DNA of 64,000 bases from Candidatus Pantoea soli (GCF_007833795.1 NZ_CP032702.1:3348001-3412000), one strand, 5' to 3'; numbered from the stretch's first letter, positions 33,769-49,476 are shown. Translations and numbers: made by a program. Notes: a model not told the origin generated them from the letters alone.

Positions 33769-34864
33769 GGCATGCCCTCCTCAATCGGACATAGCCGCCG
33801 GGTACAGCTGCGATCCATCCTGCTAACTCCAGCTCCAGCAATTGCGCTGCGATAACTGGCACAGGTTGGCCGGCACGTTCAGCGACGACGTCAACAGGTG
33901 TAACCTCATCACCTACGTTAGCCAACACGCCTGCAAATGGCAATGGAACATCGTCACTGTGTTGTGAATATATTGTTTCCGAACTGCTAACCGGCAGCCA
34001 CTGCAGCGTAGAGTGCAAATCTTCCAGAATCGCGCCGGGATGCGACACCAGCAGGGCACCCTGTTGTATCAGCCAGTGCGTGCCTTCACTCCCCGGGTTG
34101 CCCAGTGCGCCAGGCAGCGCATAGACGTTACGATTCTGCTCCAGGGCATAACGCGCGGTGACCAATGAGCCGCTTTTCAGCGAAGCCTCCACCACCAGCA
34201 CACCCAGGCTGAGACCGCTAATGATGCGATTACGCCGCGGGAAATTAACGGCAAGCGGTGGGGCCTCAAGGGGTTGTTCAGAGATCAGTGCGCCGCCGCT
34301 ATCGATAATGCTGTTCGCCAGTGCCTGATGATTTTTCGGATAGATATGCTTCAGCCCGCTGCCGAGGACGGCCACCGTTGTGCCCTGTGCATCCAGCGCT
34401 GCGCGGTGTGCGATGCCATCAATGCCGCGCGCCAGACCGCTGGTTATGGTTAAGCCACTAAGGGAAAGCTGCTGAGTAAACCAGCTGCCCCACTGCCGGC
34501 CATAGGGGGAACAGTGGCGGCTGCCTACTACCGCCAGCTGCGGTGTCATCAGTGAGCGCAGATCGCCTGCGACATAAAGCACCGCCGGATAGCGGCTGAT
34601 TTCGGTCAGCGATTGCGGGTAGCTTTCATCACAGCAGGCAATCAGATGATGGTGATTCGTAAGCAGCCACTGCTGCACCCTCTCCAGCTGACGCGAACCG
34701 GGCGCGAAAAACTGTTGCCGCTGTGTGGCATCCAGCCCGTGCTGCTGCAGCCAGTCATCATCCACCTCATCGGCGCACTGTAATGCCCGCGCAAAACGTT
34801 GCGCACGTTGGCCGCATAGTCCATGCACATTTGCCAGCCTGAGTAACCCTTCGATCCTTTCCAT
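33740..34864 (-). CDS. dprA: DNA processing protein DprA (Smf)
   Basis: Binds incoming single-stranded DNA and loads RecA during natural transformation; in enterics its role is less clear. It has 374 residues, the E. coli length. A Rossmann-like core carries [16 protein letters not shown] and [16 protein letters not shown]. The C-terminal winged-helix region is about residues 300-374. It is divergent from def, with 114 bp between the starts. Confidence 0.97.
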   Translation of the reverse strand: MERIEGLLRLANVHGLCGQRAQRFARALQCADEVDDDWLQQHGLDATQRQQFFAPGSRQLERVQQWLLTNHHHLIACCDESYPQSLTEISRYPAVLYVAGDLRSLMTPQLAVVGSRHCSPYGRQWGSWFTQQLSLSGLTITSGLARGIDGIAHRAALDAQGTTVAVLGSGLKHIYPKNHQALANSIIDSGGALISEQPLEAPPLAVNFPRRNRIISGLSLGVLVVEASLKSGSLVTARYALEQNRNVYALPGALGNPGSEGTHWLIQQGALLVSHPGAILEDLHSTLQWLPVSSSETIYSQHSDDVPLPFAGVLANVGDEVTPVDVVAERAGQPVPVIAAQLLELELAGWIAAVPGGYVRLRRACHVRRTYVLV

Positions 34865-34904
34865 AGCGCGCTCCCTGCCAGCCGTCTCCGATGCGGTGCA
34901 ATGC

Positions 34905-34933
34905 TGTCAATCAGGCCCCAAAAAGTCTACAAT
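34905..34933 (+). promoter_or_regulatory. Promoter of def-fmt
   Basis: TGTCAA (34905-34910) and TACAAT (34928-34933) are 17 bp apart, 46 bp before the def ATG. Confidence 0.55.
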
Positions 34934-34978
34934 ATGAGGCAGTAAACTTTTCTTTAACGCATACAGATCTGGATATTT

Positions 34979-35491
34979 ATGTCAGTTTTGCAGGTATTAC
35001 ATTTCCCTGACGATCGCCTTCGCAAAATTGCTGCACCGGTTGCAGCGGTGAATACCGATGTTCAGCGCATCGTCGACGACATGTTTGAAACCATGTACGC
35101 CGAAGAAGGTATTGGCCTGGCGGCGACGCAGGTTGATATTCATCAGCGCATCATTGTGATTGATGTCTCTGAAAACCGCGACGAGCGCCTGGTTTTGATT
35201 AACCCGGAGTTGCTGGAAAAGAGCGGCGAAACCGGTATTGAAGAAGGCTGTCTGTCAATCCCTGAGCAGCGTGCCTTCGTGCCACGCGCCGAGCGGGTAA
35301 AAGTGCGGGCGCTGGATCGTGACGGCAAGCCTTTTGAACTGGAAACTGACGGCCTGCTGGCTATCTGTATTCAGCACGAAATTGACCACCTTGATGGCAA
35401 GCTGTTCATCGATTATCTGTCACCGCTGAAACGTCAGCGTATTAAACAGAAACTGGAAAAACTGGCTCGCCAGAATGCGCGCGCATCCTGA
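34979..35491 (+). CDS. def: Peptide deformylase
   Basis: Iron-dependent enzyme that removes the N-formyl group from nascent proteins. It has 170 residues (E. coli 169). All three active-site motifs are intact: GIGLAATQ (residues 45-52), EEGCLSIP with metal ligand C91, and QHEIDHLDG with H133, E134 and H137. fmt follows after 21 bp, pairing the enzymes that add and remove formyl groups. Confidence 0.99.
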   Translation: MSVLQVLHFPDDRLRKIAAPVAAVNTDVQRIVDDMFETMYAEEGIGLAATQVDIHQRIIVIDVSENRDERLVLINPELLEKSGETGIEEGCLSIPEQRAFVPRAERVKVRALDRDGKPFELETDGLLAICIQHEIDHLDGKLFIDYLSPLKRQRIKQKLEKLARQNARAS

Positions 35492-35512
35492 GTGTTAACA
35501 GAAGGCTGAACT

Positions 35513-36457
35513 GTGTCTGCTCCATTGAAAATTATCTTTGCCGGGACACCCGATTTTGCAGCGCGTCATCTTGACGCGCTGCTTGCGTCTGAACATCAGG
35601 TTACTGGCGTCTTTACCCAGCCCGACCGCCCGGCCGGACGCGGCAACAAACTGACGCCCAGCCCGGTTAAAGTGCTGGCTGAGGCGCACAATGTGCCGGT
35701 GTTTCAGCCAGCGTCCCTTAAACCTGCCGAAAATCAGCAGCTGGTTGCCGACCTTCAGGCAGATGTGATGGTCGTGGTCGCCTATGGCCTGATTTTGCCG
35801 CAGGCCGTGCTGGATATGCCGCGCCTCGGCTGTATCAATGTGCACGGCTCGCTGCTGCCGCGCTGGCGCGGTGCCGCCCCGATTCAGCGTTCGCTCTGGG
35901 CGGGCGACAGTGAAACCGGTGTCACCATCATGCAAATGGATGCGGGCCTGGACACCGGCGACATGCTGTGCAAGCTCTCCTGTCCAATCCTGGCCAACGA
36001 CACCAGCGCCTCGCTGTATGACAAGCTGGCGCAGCTTGGCCCACAGGGCATGCTGCAGACGCTAACGGCGCTGGCCAATGGCACGGCCCGCCCGGAAGTG
36101 CAGGACGAAGCGCAGGTCTCCTATGCAGAAAAACTCAGCAAAGAGGAAGCGCGTCTTAACTGGTCGCTTCCGGCAGCGCAGCTTGAGCGCTGCATCCGCG
36201 CCTTTAATCCGTGGCCCGTCAGTTATTTCACGATTGATGAACAACCGGTGAAAGTGTGGCAGGCCAGCGTCCTGCCTCATCAGGACAGGCAGCCTGGCGA
36301 AATTGTGCACGCAGACAAATCCGGCATTCAGGTTGCCACTGCGGATGGCGTGCTGAACCTGCTGTCACTGCAGCCGGCCGGTAAAAAAGCCATGTCCGCG
36401 CAGGATCTGCTCAATTCACGTCGTGAGTGGTTCACGCCCGGAACCGTTCTGCCCTGA
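35513..36457 (+). CDS. fmt: Methionyl-tRNA formyltransferase
   Basis: Formylates initiator Met-tRNA using 10-formyl-tetrahydrofolate. It has 314 residues (E. coli 315). The start is GTG at 35513 with AGAAGG upstream, giving [19 protein letters not shown]. The formyl-donor site includes [16 protein letters not shown]. The C-terminal OB-like domain binds the tRNA. A terminator-like hairpin lies 8 bp after its stop, before rsmB. Confidence 0.98.
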   Translation: MSAPLKIIFAGTPDFAARHLDALLASEHQVTGVFTQPDRPAGRGNKLTPSPVKVLAEAHNVPVFQPASLKPAENQQLVADLQADVMVVVAYGLILPQAVLDMPRLGCINVHGSLLPRWRGAAPIQRSLWAGDSETGVTIMQMDAGLDTGDMLCKLSCPILANDTSASLYDKLAQLGPQGMLQTLTALANGTARPEVQDEAQVSYAEKLSKEEARLNWSLPAAQLERCIRAFNPWPVSYFTIDEQPVKVWQASVLPHQDRQPGEIVHADKSGIQVATADGVLNLLSLQPAGKKAMSAQDLLNSRREWFTPGTVLP

Positions 36458-36464
36458 TTCCTCC

Positions 36465-36491
36465 AGCCCGGTTTATACCGGGCTTTTGTTT
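36465..36491 (+). terminator. Terminator-like hairpin between fmt and rsmB
   Basis: AGCCCGG and CCGGGCT pair across TTTATA, followed by TTTGTTT. It ends only 12 bp before the rsmB start. It may end def-fmt transcripts in part or act as an attenuator for rsmB. Confidence 0.65.
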
Positions 36492-36502
36492 GATGAATGA
36501 AT

Positions 36503-37789
36503 ATGAAAAAAACAACCAACCTGCGCAGCCTTGCCGCGCAACTGATTGAGCGCGTGGTCGATAAAGGTGAATCGCTGAGCGCTATCCTGCCAGCCGCCCA
36601 GAAAACGCTGGCTGATAAAGATGGCGCGCTGCTGCAGGAGCTCTGTTTTGGTGTGATGCGCACGCTGCCACAGCTGGAAGCGCTGATCGGCAAACTGATG
36701 GAGCGCCCGTTAACCGGTAAACAGCGCGTGCTGCACTATCTGATCATGGTAGGTCTCTACCAGCTGCTTTATACCCGCGTGCCAGCGCACGCGGCGCTGG
36801 CGGAAACCGTGGCAGGGGCCGAGGTGCTGAAGCGCGGCAATCTGAAAGGGTTGCTGAATGGCGTCCTGCGCCAGTTCCAGCGCCAGCGGGACACGCTGCT
36901 GGCAGACGTGGATCAGGGACCGCAGCGTTACTGGCACCCCGGCTGGCTGCTCAGGCGTTTACAAACCGCCTGGCCGGAGCAGTGGCAGCAGATTGTGGAA
37001 GCCAATAACCAGCGTCCACCGATGTGGCTACGCGTTAATCGTCAGCATCAGTCACGCGATGCCTGGCTGGCGCAGCTGGCGGAGCAGGAAAAAACTGCCT
37101 TTACGGCTGACGCGCCGGATGCGCTGCGTCTTGAGTCACCGGCACCGGTGACTCAGCTGCCGGGCTTTGAGCAGGGCTGGGTCACGGTACAGGACCTCTC
37201 TGCCCAGCGCTGCGCCCTGCTGCTGGAACCGCAGGACGATGAAACTATTCTCGACCTTTGCGCCGCACCAGGTGGAAAAACCACGCATATCCTTGAAATT
37301 GCTCCGCAGGCAAAGGTGATGGCGGTTGATATTGATGAACAACGTCTGCACCGCGTCCGGGAGAATCTGCAGCGCCTGGGTATGCAGGCCGACGTTCGTC
37401 AGGGCGACGGCCGCACGCCAGCGGCATGGTGTGATGACAGGCAGTTCGATCGCATCCTGTTAGATGCGCCCTGCTCCGCTACCGGCGTCATTCGCCGTCA
37501 TCCCGATATCAAATGGCTGCGCCGCGATCGCGATATCGCTGAACTGGCGGCGTTGCAGAAAGAGATTCTGGACGCTATCTGGCCGCGCCTGAAATCTGGC
37601 GGCACCCTGCTGTATGCAACCTGCTCTGTTCTGCCGCAGGAAAACCAGCACCAGATTAGCGCTTTTCTTGCCGCGCATGATGATGCTGTGGCGGTAACCC
37701 TGCCGCAGGGCCAGCCAGATGGCTGGCAGGTTTTCCCGACCCCCGATGGCGGCGACGGGTTCTTCTACGCTAAGCTGACAAAAAAATAG
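36503..37789 (+). CDS. rsmB: 16S rRNA m5C967 methyltransferase
   Basis: SAM-dependent methyltransferase that makes 5-methylcytosine 967 in 16S rRNA. ATG at 36503 gives [18 protein letters not shown] and 429 residues, the E. coli length; an in-frame ATG six bases upstream is possible. An N-terminal NusB-like RNA-binding domain spans about residues 1-140. The SAM motif is [14 protein letters not shown]. The two cysteines of the mechanism lie in [18 protein letters not shown] and [11 protein letters not shown]. trkA follows after 31 bp. Confidence 0.97.
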   Translation: MKKTTNLRSLAAQLIERVVDKGESLSAILPAAQKTLADKDGALLQELCFGVMRTLPQLEALIGKLMERPLTGKQRVLHYLIMVGLYQLLYTRVPAHAALAETVAGAEVLKRGNLKGLLNGVLRQFQRQRDTLLADVDQGPQRYWHPGWLLRRLQTAWPEQWQQIVEANNQRPPMWLRVNRQHQSRDAWLAQLAEQEKTAFTADAPDALRLESPAPVTQLPGFEQGWVTVQDLSAQRCALLLEPQDDETILDLCAAPGGKTTHILEIAPQAKVMAVDIDEQRLHRVRENLQRLGMQADVRQGDGRTPAAWCDDRQFDRILLDAPCSATGVIRRHPDIKWLRRDRDIAELAALQKEILDAIWPRLKSGGTLLYATCSVLPQENQHQISAFLAAHDDAVAVTLPQGQPDGWQVFPTPDGGDGFFYAKLTKK

Positions 37790-37820
37790 TTCAGCGCATA
37801 CAGATACAGGCACTCTGACG

Positions 37821-39197
37821 ATGAAAATTATTATTCTCGGCGCAGGCCAGGTCGGCGGCACGCTGGCAGAAAACCTGGTGGGTGAAAACAACGACATCAC
37901 CGTGGTTGACAGCGATCCCTCACGTTTACGCGTGCTGCAGGATAAATTCGATCTGCGCGTGGTGCAGGGACACGGTTCCCATCCGCGCGTACTGCGTGAG
38001 GCCGGTGCGGAAGACGCCGATATGCTGGTTGCGGTAACCAGTTCTGACGAGACCAACATGATCGCCTGTCAGATTGCTTACTCGCTGTTTAATACCCCAA
38101 ACCGCATCGCACGTATTCGTGCCGCCGATTATCTGCGCGATGCGGACAAACTGTTTGTGCCGGAAGCCGTGCCGATTGACCACCTGATATCGCCGGAACA
38201 GCTGGTTATCGATAACATTTACCGGCTGATTCAGTATCCGGGTGCCCTGCAGGTGGTGAACTTTGCCGAAGGCAAAGTCAGTCTTGCCGTGGTAAAGGCC
38301 TATTATGGCGGGCCGCTGGTCGGGAATCCCCTGTCAATTCTGCGCGAGCACATGCCGCATATTGATACGCGCGTGGCGGCGATCTTTCGCCAGGATCGCC
38401 CTATCCGACCACAGGGATCGACCATTGTCGAAGCCGGCGACGAAGTGTTTTTCATTGCGGCAAGCCAGCATATCCGGGCAGTAATGAGTGAAATGCAGCG
38501 GCTGGAGAAACCCTACAAACGCATCATGCTGGTAGGCGGCGGCAATATTGGCTTTGGACTCGCTCAGCGACTGGAAAAACAGTACAGCGTGAAACTGATT
38601 GAACGTAATCAGCAGCGCGCGGCGGAACTGGCTGAGCATCTGCAGGACACCATTGTGTTTTATGGCGATGCCTCTGACCAGGAGCTTCTGGCTGAAGAAC
38701 ACGTAGAACAGGTAGATCTGTTCATCGCCGTCACTAACGACGATGAAGCCAACATTATGTCTGCCATGCTGGCCAAGAAAATGGGGGCGAAAAAGGTCAT
38801 GGTGCTGATCCAGCGCCGTGCTTATGTAGACCTGGTCCAGGGCAGCGTGATCGATATCGCGATTTCACCGCAGCAGGCGACCATCTCTGCCTTGCTTGGC
38901 CATGTGCGCAAAGCAGATATTGTGGGCGTTTCGTCACTGCGTCGCGGCATCGCGGAAGCCATTGAAGCCATTGCACACGGGGATGAAACGACGTCGCGCG
39001 TTGTAGGCCGCCTGATTGAAGACATCAAGCTGCCGCCAGGCACGATTATCGGTGCGGTGGTGCGCGGGGACGAAGTGATCATCGCCAATGATAACGTGCG
39101 CATCGAGCAAGGCGATCACGTCATCATGTTCCTGACGGACAAGAAATTCGTGCCGGATGTGGAGCGATTGTTCCAGCCGAGCCCGTTCTTTTTATAA
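37821..39197 (+). CDS. trkA: Trk potassium system NAD-binding component TrkA
   Basis: Peripheral regulatory subunit of the Trk potassium uptake systems (TrkH, TrkG). It has 458 residues, the E. coli length. Two RCK units are visible: [13 protein letters not shown] at the N-terminus with an acidic VVDSD ribose-binding end, and [14 protein letters not shown] at about residues 236-249. Each unit ends in a TrkA-C domain. The order def-fmt-rsmB-trkA-mscL is as in E. coli. Confidence 0.98.
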   Translation: MKIIILGAGQVGGTLAENLVGENNDITVVDSDPSRLRVLQDKFDLRVVQGHGSHPRVLREAGAEDADMLVAVTSSDETNMIACQIAYSLFNTPNRIARIRAADYLRDADKLFVPEAVPIDHLISPEQLVIDNIYRLIQYPGALQVVNFAEGKVSLAVVKAYYGGPLVGNPLSILREHMPHIDTRVAAIFRQDRPIRPQGSTIVEAGDEVFFIAASQHIRAVMSEMQRLEKPYKRIMLVGGGNIGFGLAQRLEKQYSVKLIERNQQRAAELAEHLQDTIVFYGDASDQELLAEEHVEQVDLFIAVTNDDEANIMSAMLAKKMGAKKVMVLIQRRAYVDLVQGSVIDIAISPQQATISALLGHVRKADIVGVSSLRRGIAEAIEAIAHGDETTSRVVGRLIEDIKLPPGTIIGAVVRGDEVIIANDNVRIEQGDHVIMFLTDKKFVPDVERLFQPSPFFL

Positions 39198-39304
39198 TCG
39201 TCAGAGAAGAGCGGCCGTTATCGCTGCGTTTAATCCGTTGTAATAATGGCAATTACACAAAGGTTTGTTAGACTTTAGCCATTGGCCAAGGCAAGGAGAT
39301 AACA

Positions 39305-39715
39305 ATGAGTTTTTTCAAAGAGTTTCGTGATTTTGCGATGCGCGGAAACGTGGTGGATCTGGCTGTCGGTGTGATCATCGGTGCTGCATTCGGTAAAATC
39401 GTTTCCTCATTAGTTGCCAACATCATTATGCCGCCGCTGGGTTTACTGATTGGTGGTGTGGATTTCAAACAGTTCAAATGGGTGCTGAAACCCGCACAAG
39501 GTGATGTGCCTGCGGTCGTTATGGAATACGGAACCTTTATTCAGTCCATTTTCGATTTCGTTATCGTCGCATTCGCTATTTTCATCGCGATCAAGCTGAT
39601 GAATAAACTGTATAAGAAAAAAGAAGTTGAAAAGCCGGCACCAAAACCGTCTAACGAAGAAGTGCTGCTGACTGAGATCCGCGATCTGCTGAAACAGCAA
39701 AATAGCAAAGTGTGA
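39305..39715 (+). CDS. mscL: Large-conductance mechanosensitive channel
   Basis: Pentameric emergency channel that opens under hypo-osmotic membrane tension. It has 136 residues, the E. coli length. The N-terminal amphipathic helix is [17 protein letters not shown]1 is [22 protein letters not shown]2 lies at about residues 77-99, and a charged C-terminal helix bundle follows. A good ribosome site (AAGGAG) lies upstream. Its terminator is shared with the convergent arfA. Confidence 0.99.
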   Translation: MSFFKEFRDFAMRGNVVDLAVGVIIGAAFGKIVSSLVANIIMPPLGLLIGGVDFKQFKWVLKPAQGDVPAVVMEYGTFIQSIFDFVIVAFAIFIAIKLMNKLYKKKEVEKPAPKPSNEEVLLTEIRDLLKQQNSKV

Positions 39716-39720
39716 TGCGA

Positions 39721-39749
39721 AAAAGCCGCCTGAATCAGGCGGCTTTTTT
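39721..39749. terminator. Bidirectional terminator between mscL and arfA
   Basis: AAAAGCCGCCTG and CAGGCGGCTTTT pair across AAT, with T-runs on both strands. It serves mscL on the plus strand and arfA on the minus strand. The arfA TGA (39735-39737) lies inside this hairpin. Confidence 0.9.
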
Positions 39750-39956
39750 GTCGCTGAAGCAGAAGGCCAGTGGTAAACACGCTTGCTTACCACTGGCCTC
39801 CCGGCTTTCGGCCTTACTGATGTGTTTCTCTTTACGCCGGTAACTGCCTTTACCTTTTTGGTTCTGCTCGATGCGCTGACGATAAAGCGGATCATGTAGC
39901 AGTGCTTCCAGCGCATTATCATTGATCTTGCCTTTACGGTGCTGATAGTGACTCAT
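39735..39956 (-). CDS. arfA: Alternative ribosome-rescue factor ArfA
   Basis: Backup to tmRNA; it recruits RF2 to ribosomes stalled on mRNAs without a stop codon. It has 73 codons (E. coli 72). The active N-terminal part, [20 protein letters not shown] through the basic [11 protein letters not shown] segment, is conserved. The 3' third encodes a 12-bp stem-loop (39765-39798) that in E. coli is cut by RNase III or ends transcription, so the message lacks a stop and is normally tagged by tmRNA. The same feedback is expected here. The hydrophobic tail seen in the full-length protein is probably rarely made. Confidence 0.95.
   Translation of the reverse strand: MSHYQHRKGKINDNALEALLHDPLYRQRIEQNQKGKGSYRRKEKHISKAESREASGKQACLPLAFCFSDKKAA
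39765..39798 (-). promoter_or_regulatory. arfA internal stem-loop (RNase III/termination site)
   Basis: GGCCAGTGGTAA and TTACCACTGGCC pair perfectly over 12 bp with a 10-base loop, inside the arfA coding region after about codon 52. It matches the E. coli arfA hairpin in position and stem sequence. Confidence 0.85.
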
Positions 39957-40007
39957 TTCATTCCTCCTGATTGCGGAAAGGTAACTTTATACCTGACAGG
40001 CAATTTT

Positions 40008-40445
40008 TCAATCCCTGCGGCAGCAAATTTCAGTCTGCGGATCTGACCCGGTTTCCAGTGCCTCCAGAATGGAGCAGCAGGCTGAACTGTGCCGATCGCC
40101 GCAGCAGGTTTCTGCTAAACGCTGCAGCGAGCGCTGGATGGTTTGTAACTCTGCAATCATGCCAGTCACTTCATCCAGCCGCTTTGCCACGATCGCTTTG
40201 GATTCCTGACAGGTATGGTGTTCCGGATCGATGCGGATCGACAGCAAATCGCGGATCGATTCCAGGCTGAAACCCAGCTGTCGGCCATAACGAATAAAGC
40301 GCAGCCGCTGCAGATCGTTGTCGCTGTAGAGGCGAAAACCGCCCTGTGTGCGCACTTCATGATCCATCATCTGCTGTTTTTCGTAAAAGCGGATGGTATC
40401 GGGTGTCACATCCGCCAGTTTTGCCAGCTGGCCAATACGATACAT
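40008..40445 (-). CDS. zntR: Zinc-responsive MerR-family activator ZntR
   Basis: Activates the zinc/cadmium/lead exporter gene zntA by underwinding its promoter when zinc binds. ATG at 40445 gives MYRIGQLAKLADVTPDTIRF and 145 residues (E. coli 141). The N-terminal winged helix and the dimer helix are typical. The metal ligands C79, C114, C115, H119 and C124 are all present. There is an extra C123, and a four-residue-longer tail ending ICCRRD adds two more cysteines. zntA is not in this window. It starts one base after the yhdN stop. Confidence 0.95.
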   Translation of the reverse strand: MYRIGQLAKLADVTPDTIRFYEKQQMMDHEVRTQGGFRLYSDNDLQRLRFIRYGRQLGFSLESIRDLLSIRIDPEHHTCQESKAIVAKRLDEVTGMIAELQTIQRSLQRLAETCCGDRHSSACCSILEALETGSDPQTEICCRRD

Positions 40446-40446
40446 G

Positions 40447-40818
40447 CTATTCCTCCTGCTGCAGGCGCTGAGTAATGCTGTTGCGGTATTCACTGTGCAA
40501 AAAATCTGTACTCATGCCGGCCTGGCGTAATTTTATCTCCAGCAGGGACAGTCGCTTCGCCACCTCGCGCGTTTGCCTGTCGGCGGGGTCGAGTTCATGC
40601 AGAAGATCGTTTAGTTCCAGTGCTTCGCGCCGCATGGCCAGTTCCGGTGGAAGAAAGCCGGCATTTTTCAGTAAGCGATAACCGGTTCGCAGCTCAGCGG
40701 GTACAGCGCTGTCATCATCCAGCTGCAGGGGTGCGCCTTCACCGGGCAGATTACTCAGCTCACCTTTTTCCAGCGCGTCACGGATATGTTGTTCAGCGAG
40801 CTGATCAATTAACCACAT
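40447..40818 (-). CDS. yhdN: YhdN, DUF1992 (DnaJ-homologue domain) family protein
   Basis: 123 residues (E. coli 122), function unknown. Family features are MWLIDQLAEQHIRDALEKGE, NLPGEGAPLQLDDDS and the C-terminal AGMSTDFLHSEY. It directly precedes zntR with one base between them, so the two are probably cotranscribed. Confidence 0.93.
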   Translation of the reverse strand: MWLIDQLAEQHIRDALEKGELSNLPGEGAPLQLDDDSAVPAELRTGYRLLKNAGFLPPELAMRREALELNDLLHELDPADRQTREVAKRLSLLEIKLRQAGMSTDFLHSEYRNSITQRLQQEE

Positions 40819-40889
40819 AGCAGCCTCCTTAACGTCAGACAGCCATCAGCATAGCGCAACAGAAAGGGATGGGAAAAACAGCAGGCAAT

Positions 40890-40916
40890 AAAAAACCCGC
40901 CGAAGCGGGTTTTTTA
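40890..40916 (-). terminator. Intrinsic terminator of the alpha operon
   Basis: On the minus strand ACCCGC-TTCG-GCGGGT is followed by TTTTTT, 12 bp past the rplQ stop. The flanking A-run makes it potentially bidirectional. Confidence 0.9.
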
Positions 40917-40928
40917 CGATACTGCAAA

Positions 40929-41339
<411 letters not shown>

Positions 41340-41355
41340 TTAACCTGTGATCGGG

Positions 41356-42345
41356 TTATTCATCAGCAATGCTAGCCGGTGGCCAGTTTTCCAGGCGCAT
41401 GCCCAGAGACAGACCACGTGATGCGAGCACGTCTTTAATCTCGGTAAGAGATTTTTTACCCAGGTTAGGCGTTTTAAGCAGCTCAACCTCGGTACGCTGT
41501 ACCAGATCACCGATGTAGTGGATAGCTTCTGCCTTAAGGCAGTTAGCAGAGCGGACAGTCAATTCCAGATCGTCAACAGGGCGCAGCAGGATCGGATCGA
41601 ATTCTGGTTTCTCTTCTTTAACTTCCGGCTGACGTACATCACGTAAATCAACGAAAGCTTCCAGTTGTTCTGCCAGGATGGTTGCCGCACGACGAATCGC
41701 CTCTTCAGGATCGATTGTGCCGTTGGTTTCCATTTCGATGACCAGCTTGTCCAGGTCGGTGCGCTGTTCTACACGCGCTGCTTCAACATTGTAGGCGATA
41801 CGGTCTACAGGGCTGTAGCAAGCGTCAACCAACAGACGGCCGATTGGGCGCTCATCTTCTTCCGAATGAATTCGGGCAGAAGCCGGCACATAACCACGAC
41901 CACGCTGAACTTTGATACGCATGCTGATAGCAGCGTTTTCATCGGTCAGATGGCAGATCACATGCTGCGGCTTGACGATTTCGACATCACCGTCATGGGT
42001 AATGTCGGCTGCAGTCACAGGGCCAATGCCAGATTTATTCAGAGTGAGGATAACTTCATCTTTACCCTGAACTCTTACCGCCAGCCCTTTCAGATTGAGC
42101 AGGATTTCCAGGATATCTTCCTGTACGCCCTCTTTGGTGGAGTACTCGTGCAGCACGCCATCAATCTCAACCTCGGTCACCGCGCAACCCGGCATGGAAG
42201 AAAGCAGAATACGGCGCAGTGCGTTACCAAGAGTATGGCCAAAGCCACGCTCTAATGGTTCAAGGGTCACCTTGGCGTGCGTCGAACTCACTTGCTCGAT
42301 ATCTACCAGGCGCGGTTTTAGAAACTCTGTCACAGAACCCTGCAT
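41356..42345 (-). CDS. rpoA: RNA polymerase alpha subunit
   Basis: 329 residues, the E. coli length. The N-terminal domain (about 1-235) dimerises and binds beta and beta-prime. The linker carries [17 protein letters not shown]. The C-terminal domain holds the UP-element and activator determinant [17 protein letters not shown]. It lies between rpsD (25 bp) and rplQ in the alpha operon. Confidence 0.99.
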
Positions 42346-42370
42346 TGTGTCCTCTCTTTGGTACTAAGCT

Positions 42371-43009
<639 letters not shown>

Positions 43010-43024
43010 CTAAAAAACGGGGCG

Positions 43025-43417
<393 letters not shown>

Positions 43418-43430
43418 TTACTCACCCCGA

Positions 43431-43787
43431 TTATTTCTTGATCGGTTTACGCGGACCCTTACGGGTACGTGCGTTGGTCTTAGTACGCTGACCGCGAACC
43501 GGCAGACCACGACGATGGCGTAAACCACGGTAGCAACCAAGGTCCATCAGACGCTTGATGCTCAGGGTGATTTCACGGCGCAGATCACCTTCAACAACGA
43601 ATTTACCAACTGCATCACGCAGCTGATCAATTTGTTCTTCAGACAGCTCACTGATCTTAACATTTTCAGCGATGCCCGTTTCAGCGCAGATGGCTTTAGA
43701 ACGGGTTTTGCCGATACCGAAGATCGAAGTTAATGCGATAACGGTATGTTTATGATCAGGAATGTTAATGCCTGCTATACGGGCCAC
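43431..43787 (-). CDS. rpsM: 30S ribosomal protein S13
   Basis: 118 residues, the E. coli length. A head protein that contacts 50S at bridge B1 and the P-site tRNA through its basic C-terminal tail ([18 protein letters not shown]). The start is GTG, as in E. coli, with AGGAG seven bases upstream. It is the first gene of the alpha operon and carries the site where S4 represses translation. Confidence 0.99.
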   Translation of the reverse strand: MARIAGINIPDHKHTVIALTSIFGIGKTRSKAICAETGIAENVKISELSEEQIDQLRDAVGKFVVEGDLRREITLSIKRLMDLGCYRGLRHRRGLPVRGQRTKTNARTRKGPRKPIKK

Positions 43788-43886
43788 TATGCACTCCTAT
43801 AATTAAATAAATGCGAACCATGCTGAAAAGCCCGTTTTCAGGATACTCAAATGGAAACGCATCGACATACAAAAGATTGGCTGGCT
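43788..43886 (-). promoter_or_regulatory. Alpha operon leader (S4 repressor target)
   Basis: The leader between the alpha promoter and the rpsM GTG, containing CTGAAAACGGGCTTTTCAG-type pairing. It resembles the E. coli leader that folds into a nested pseudoknot bound by S4. Conservation of position and much of the sequence supports the same autoregulation; the fold was not computed. Confidence 0.65.
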
Positions 43887-43915
43887 AATCTAGCCAGCTC
43901 AACCCGACTTTGCAA
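43887..43915 (-). promoter_or_regulatory. Alpha operon promoter overlapping a hairpin
   Basis: TTGCAA (43910-43915) and TAGATT (43887-43892) are 17 bp apart. The -10 box lies in the loop of the inverted repeat GCTGGCTA-GAT-TAGCCAGC, followed by CAATCTTTTG, which may terminate part of the spc transcript. The E. coli locus has the same overlap. Confidence 0.65.
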
Positions 43916-43933
43916 GAAAAATATGTGACTTAA

Positions 43934-44074
<141 letters not shown>

Positions 44075-44082
44075 CTACTGAA

Positions 44083-45414
44083 TTAACGGCCATAGCCTTT
44101 CAGGTTAGCTTTCTTCAATGCAGACTCGTACTGACTGGACATCATCAGAGTTTGCACTTGAGCCATAAAGTCCATGATGACGACCACTACGATCAGCAGC
44201 GAGGTGCCGCCAAAGTAGAAGGGAACCTTCATGGCATCACGCATGAACTCCGGGATCAGGCAGATAAAAGTAATATACAGTGCGCCGATTAAGGTCAGAC
44301 GTGTCATTACTTTATCGATGTACTTCGCCGTTTGCTCTCCCGGACGAATTCCCGGTACGAATGCACCAGACTTCTTCAGGTTATCTGCTGTTTCACGCGG
44401 GTTGAAAACCAACGCCGTATAGAAGAAACAGAAGAAGATGATTGCAGTCGCATAGAGTAGCACATAAAGCGGCTGTCCTGGCTGCAAATACAGCGAAATT
44501 GTTGTCAGCCAGTTCCAACCACTACCGCTCCCGAACCAGGATGCTATCGTTGCCGGGAACAGAATAATGCTGGAAGCAAAGATTGCCGGGATTACGCCCG
44601 CCATGTTCACTTTCAACGGTAAATGTGTGCTCTGTGCAGCATATACACGACGGCCCTGCTGACGTTTTGCGTAGTTGACCACGATACGACGCTGGCCACG
44701 CTCGACGAAAATAACAAAGAACGTCACTGCAAATACAAGAACTGCAACCAACAGCAACAGAAGGAAGTGCAGGTCGCCTTGCCGCGCTTGCTCGATGGTA
44801 TGGCCAATGGCCGGCGGAAGACCCGCAACAATACCTGCGAAGATAATGATCGAGATACCGTTGCCGATACCCCGTTCAGTAATCTGTTCGCCCAGCCACA
44901 TCAGGAACATTGTCCCGGTAACCAGACTTACAACAGCGGTAAAGTAGAAAGCAAAGCCCGGATTTAACACCAGGCCCTGCATTCCCGGCATATTCGGCAG
45001 ACCGGTAGCGATACCGATCGACTGAAATACAGCCAGAACCAGTGTGCCGTAGCGGGTGTACTGGCTGATCTTACGACGACCAGCTTCACCCTCTTTCTTG
45101 ATCTCAGCTAACGCGGGATGAACCACGGTCAGCAGCTGGATAATAATAGAGGCCGAAATATACGGCATAATACCCAGCGCGAAGATTGAGGCACGACTGA
45201 GAGCACCACCAGAGAACATGTTGAACATTTCAATGATGGTGCCACGCTGTTGCTCAAGCAGTTTGGCAAGTACAGTGGCATCAATACCGGGGATTGGAAT
45301 AAAAGAGCCAATACGGAAGACAATCAGTGCACCGATTACAAACAACAGTCTGCGCTTCAGTTCACCAAAGCCACCTTTGGCACTTTGAAAATCTAATCCC
45401 GGTTGCTTTGCCAT
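44083..45414 (-). CDS. secY: Protein translocase channel subunit SecY
   Basis: Ten-helix channel of the SecYEG translocon for export and membrane insertion. It has 443 residues, the E. coli length. It begins [20 protein letters not shown]. The plug and pore-ring region follows [10 protein letters not shown]. The C5 loop ([20 protein letters not shown]) contacts SecA and the ribosome. It sits 7 bp after rplO in the spc operon. Confidence 0.99.
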   Translation of the reverse strand: MAKQPGLDFQSAKGGFGELKRRLLFVIGALIVFRIGSFIPIPGIDATVLAKLLEQQRGTIIEMFNMFSGGALSRASIFALGIMPYISASIIIQLLTVVHPALAEIKKEGEAGRRKISQYTRYGTLVLAVFQSIGIATGLPNMPGMQGLVLNPGFAFYFTAVVSLVTGTMFLMWLGEQITERGIGNGISIIIFAGIVAGLPPAIGHTIEQARQGDLHFLLLLLVAVLVFAVTFFVIFVERGQRRIVVNYAKRQQGRRVYAAQSTHLPLKVNMAGVIPAIFASSIILFPATIASWFGSGSGWNWLTTISLYLQPGQPLYVLLYATAIIFFCFFYTALVFNPRETADNLKKSGAFVPGIRPGEQTAKYIDKVMTRLTLIGALYITFICLIPEFMRDAMKVPFYFGGTSLLIVVVVIMDFMAQVQTLMMSSQYESALKKANLKGYGR

Positions 45415-45421
45415 CTGCTAC

Positions 45422-45859
<438 letters not shown>

Positions 45860-46039
45860 TTACTCCTCCACTTTCAGCATGTAGGAAATCGCGTTGATCA
45901 TACCGCGTACAGCTGGCGTGTCTTCACGCTCAACGGTGTGACCAATACGACGCAGACCCAGGCCAACCAGAGTGGCTTTGTGCTTAGGCAGGCGGCCGAT
46001 TGAGCTACGGGTTTGTGTAATTTTAATAGTCTTAGCCAT
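45860..46039 (-). CDS. rpmD: 50S ribosomal protein L30
   Basis: 59 residues, the E. coli length. The N-terminus is [20 protein letters not shown] and the C-terminus [10 protein letters not shown] small alpha/beta protein near L5 and the 5S region. It starts 5 bp after the rpsE stop and ends 3 bp before rplO. Confidence 0.98.
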   Translation of the reverse strand: MAKTIKITQTRSSIGRLPKHKATLVGLGLRRIGHTVEREDTPAVRGMINAISYMLKVEE

Positions 46040-46044
46040 CGTGA

Positions 46045-46554
<510 letters not shown>

Positions 46555-46559
46555 CTACC

Positions 46560-47879
<1,320 letters not shown>

Positions 47880-47893
47880 TCAAATGGTGACAA

Positions 47894-48208
<315 letters not shown>

Positions 48209-48213
48209 CTACC

Positions 48214-49476
<1,263 letters not shown>

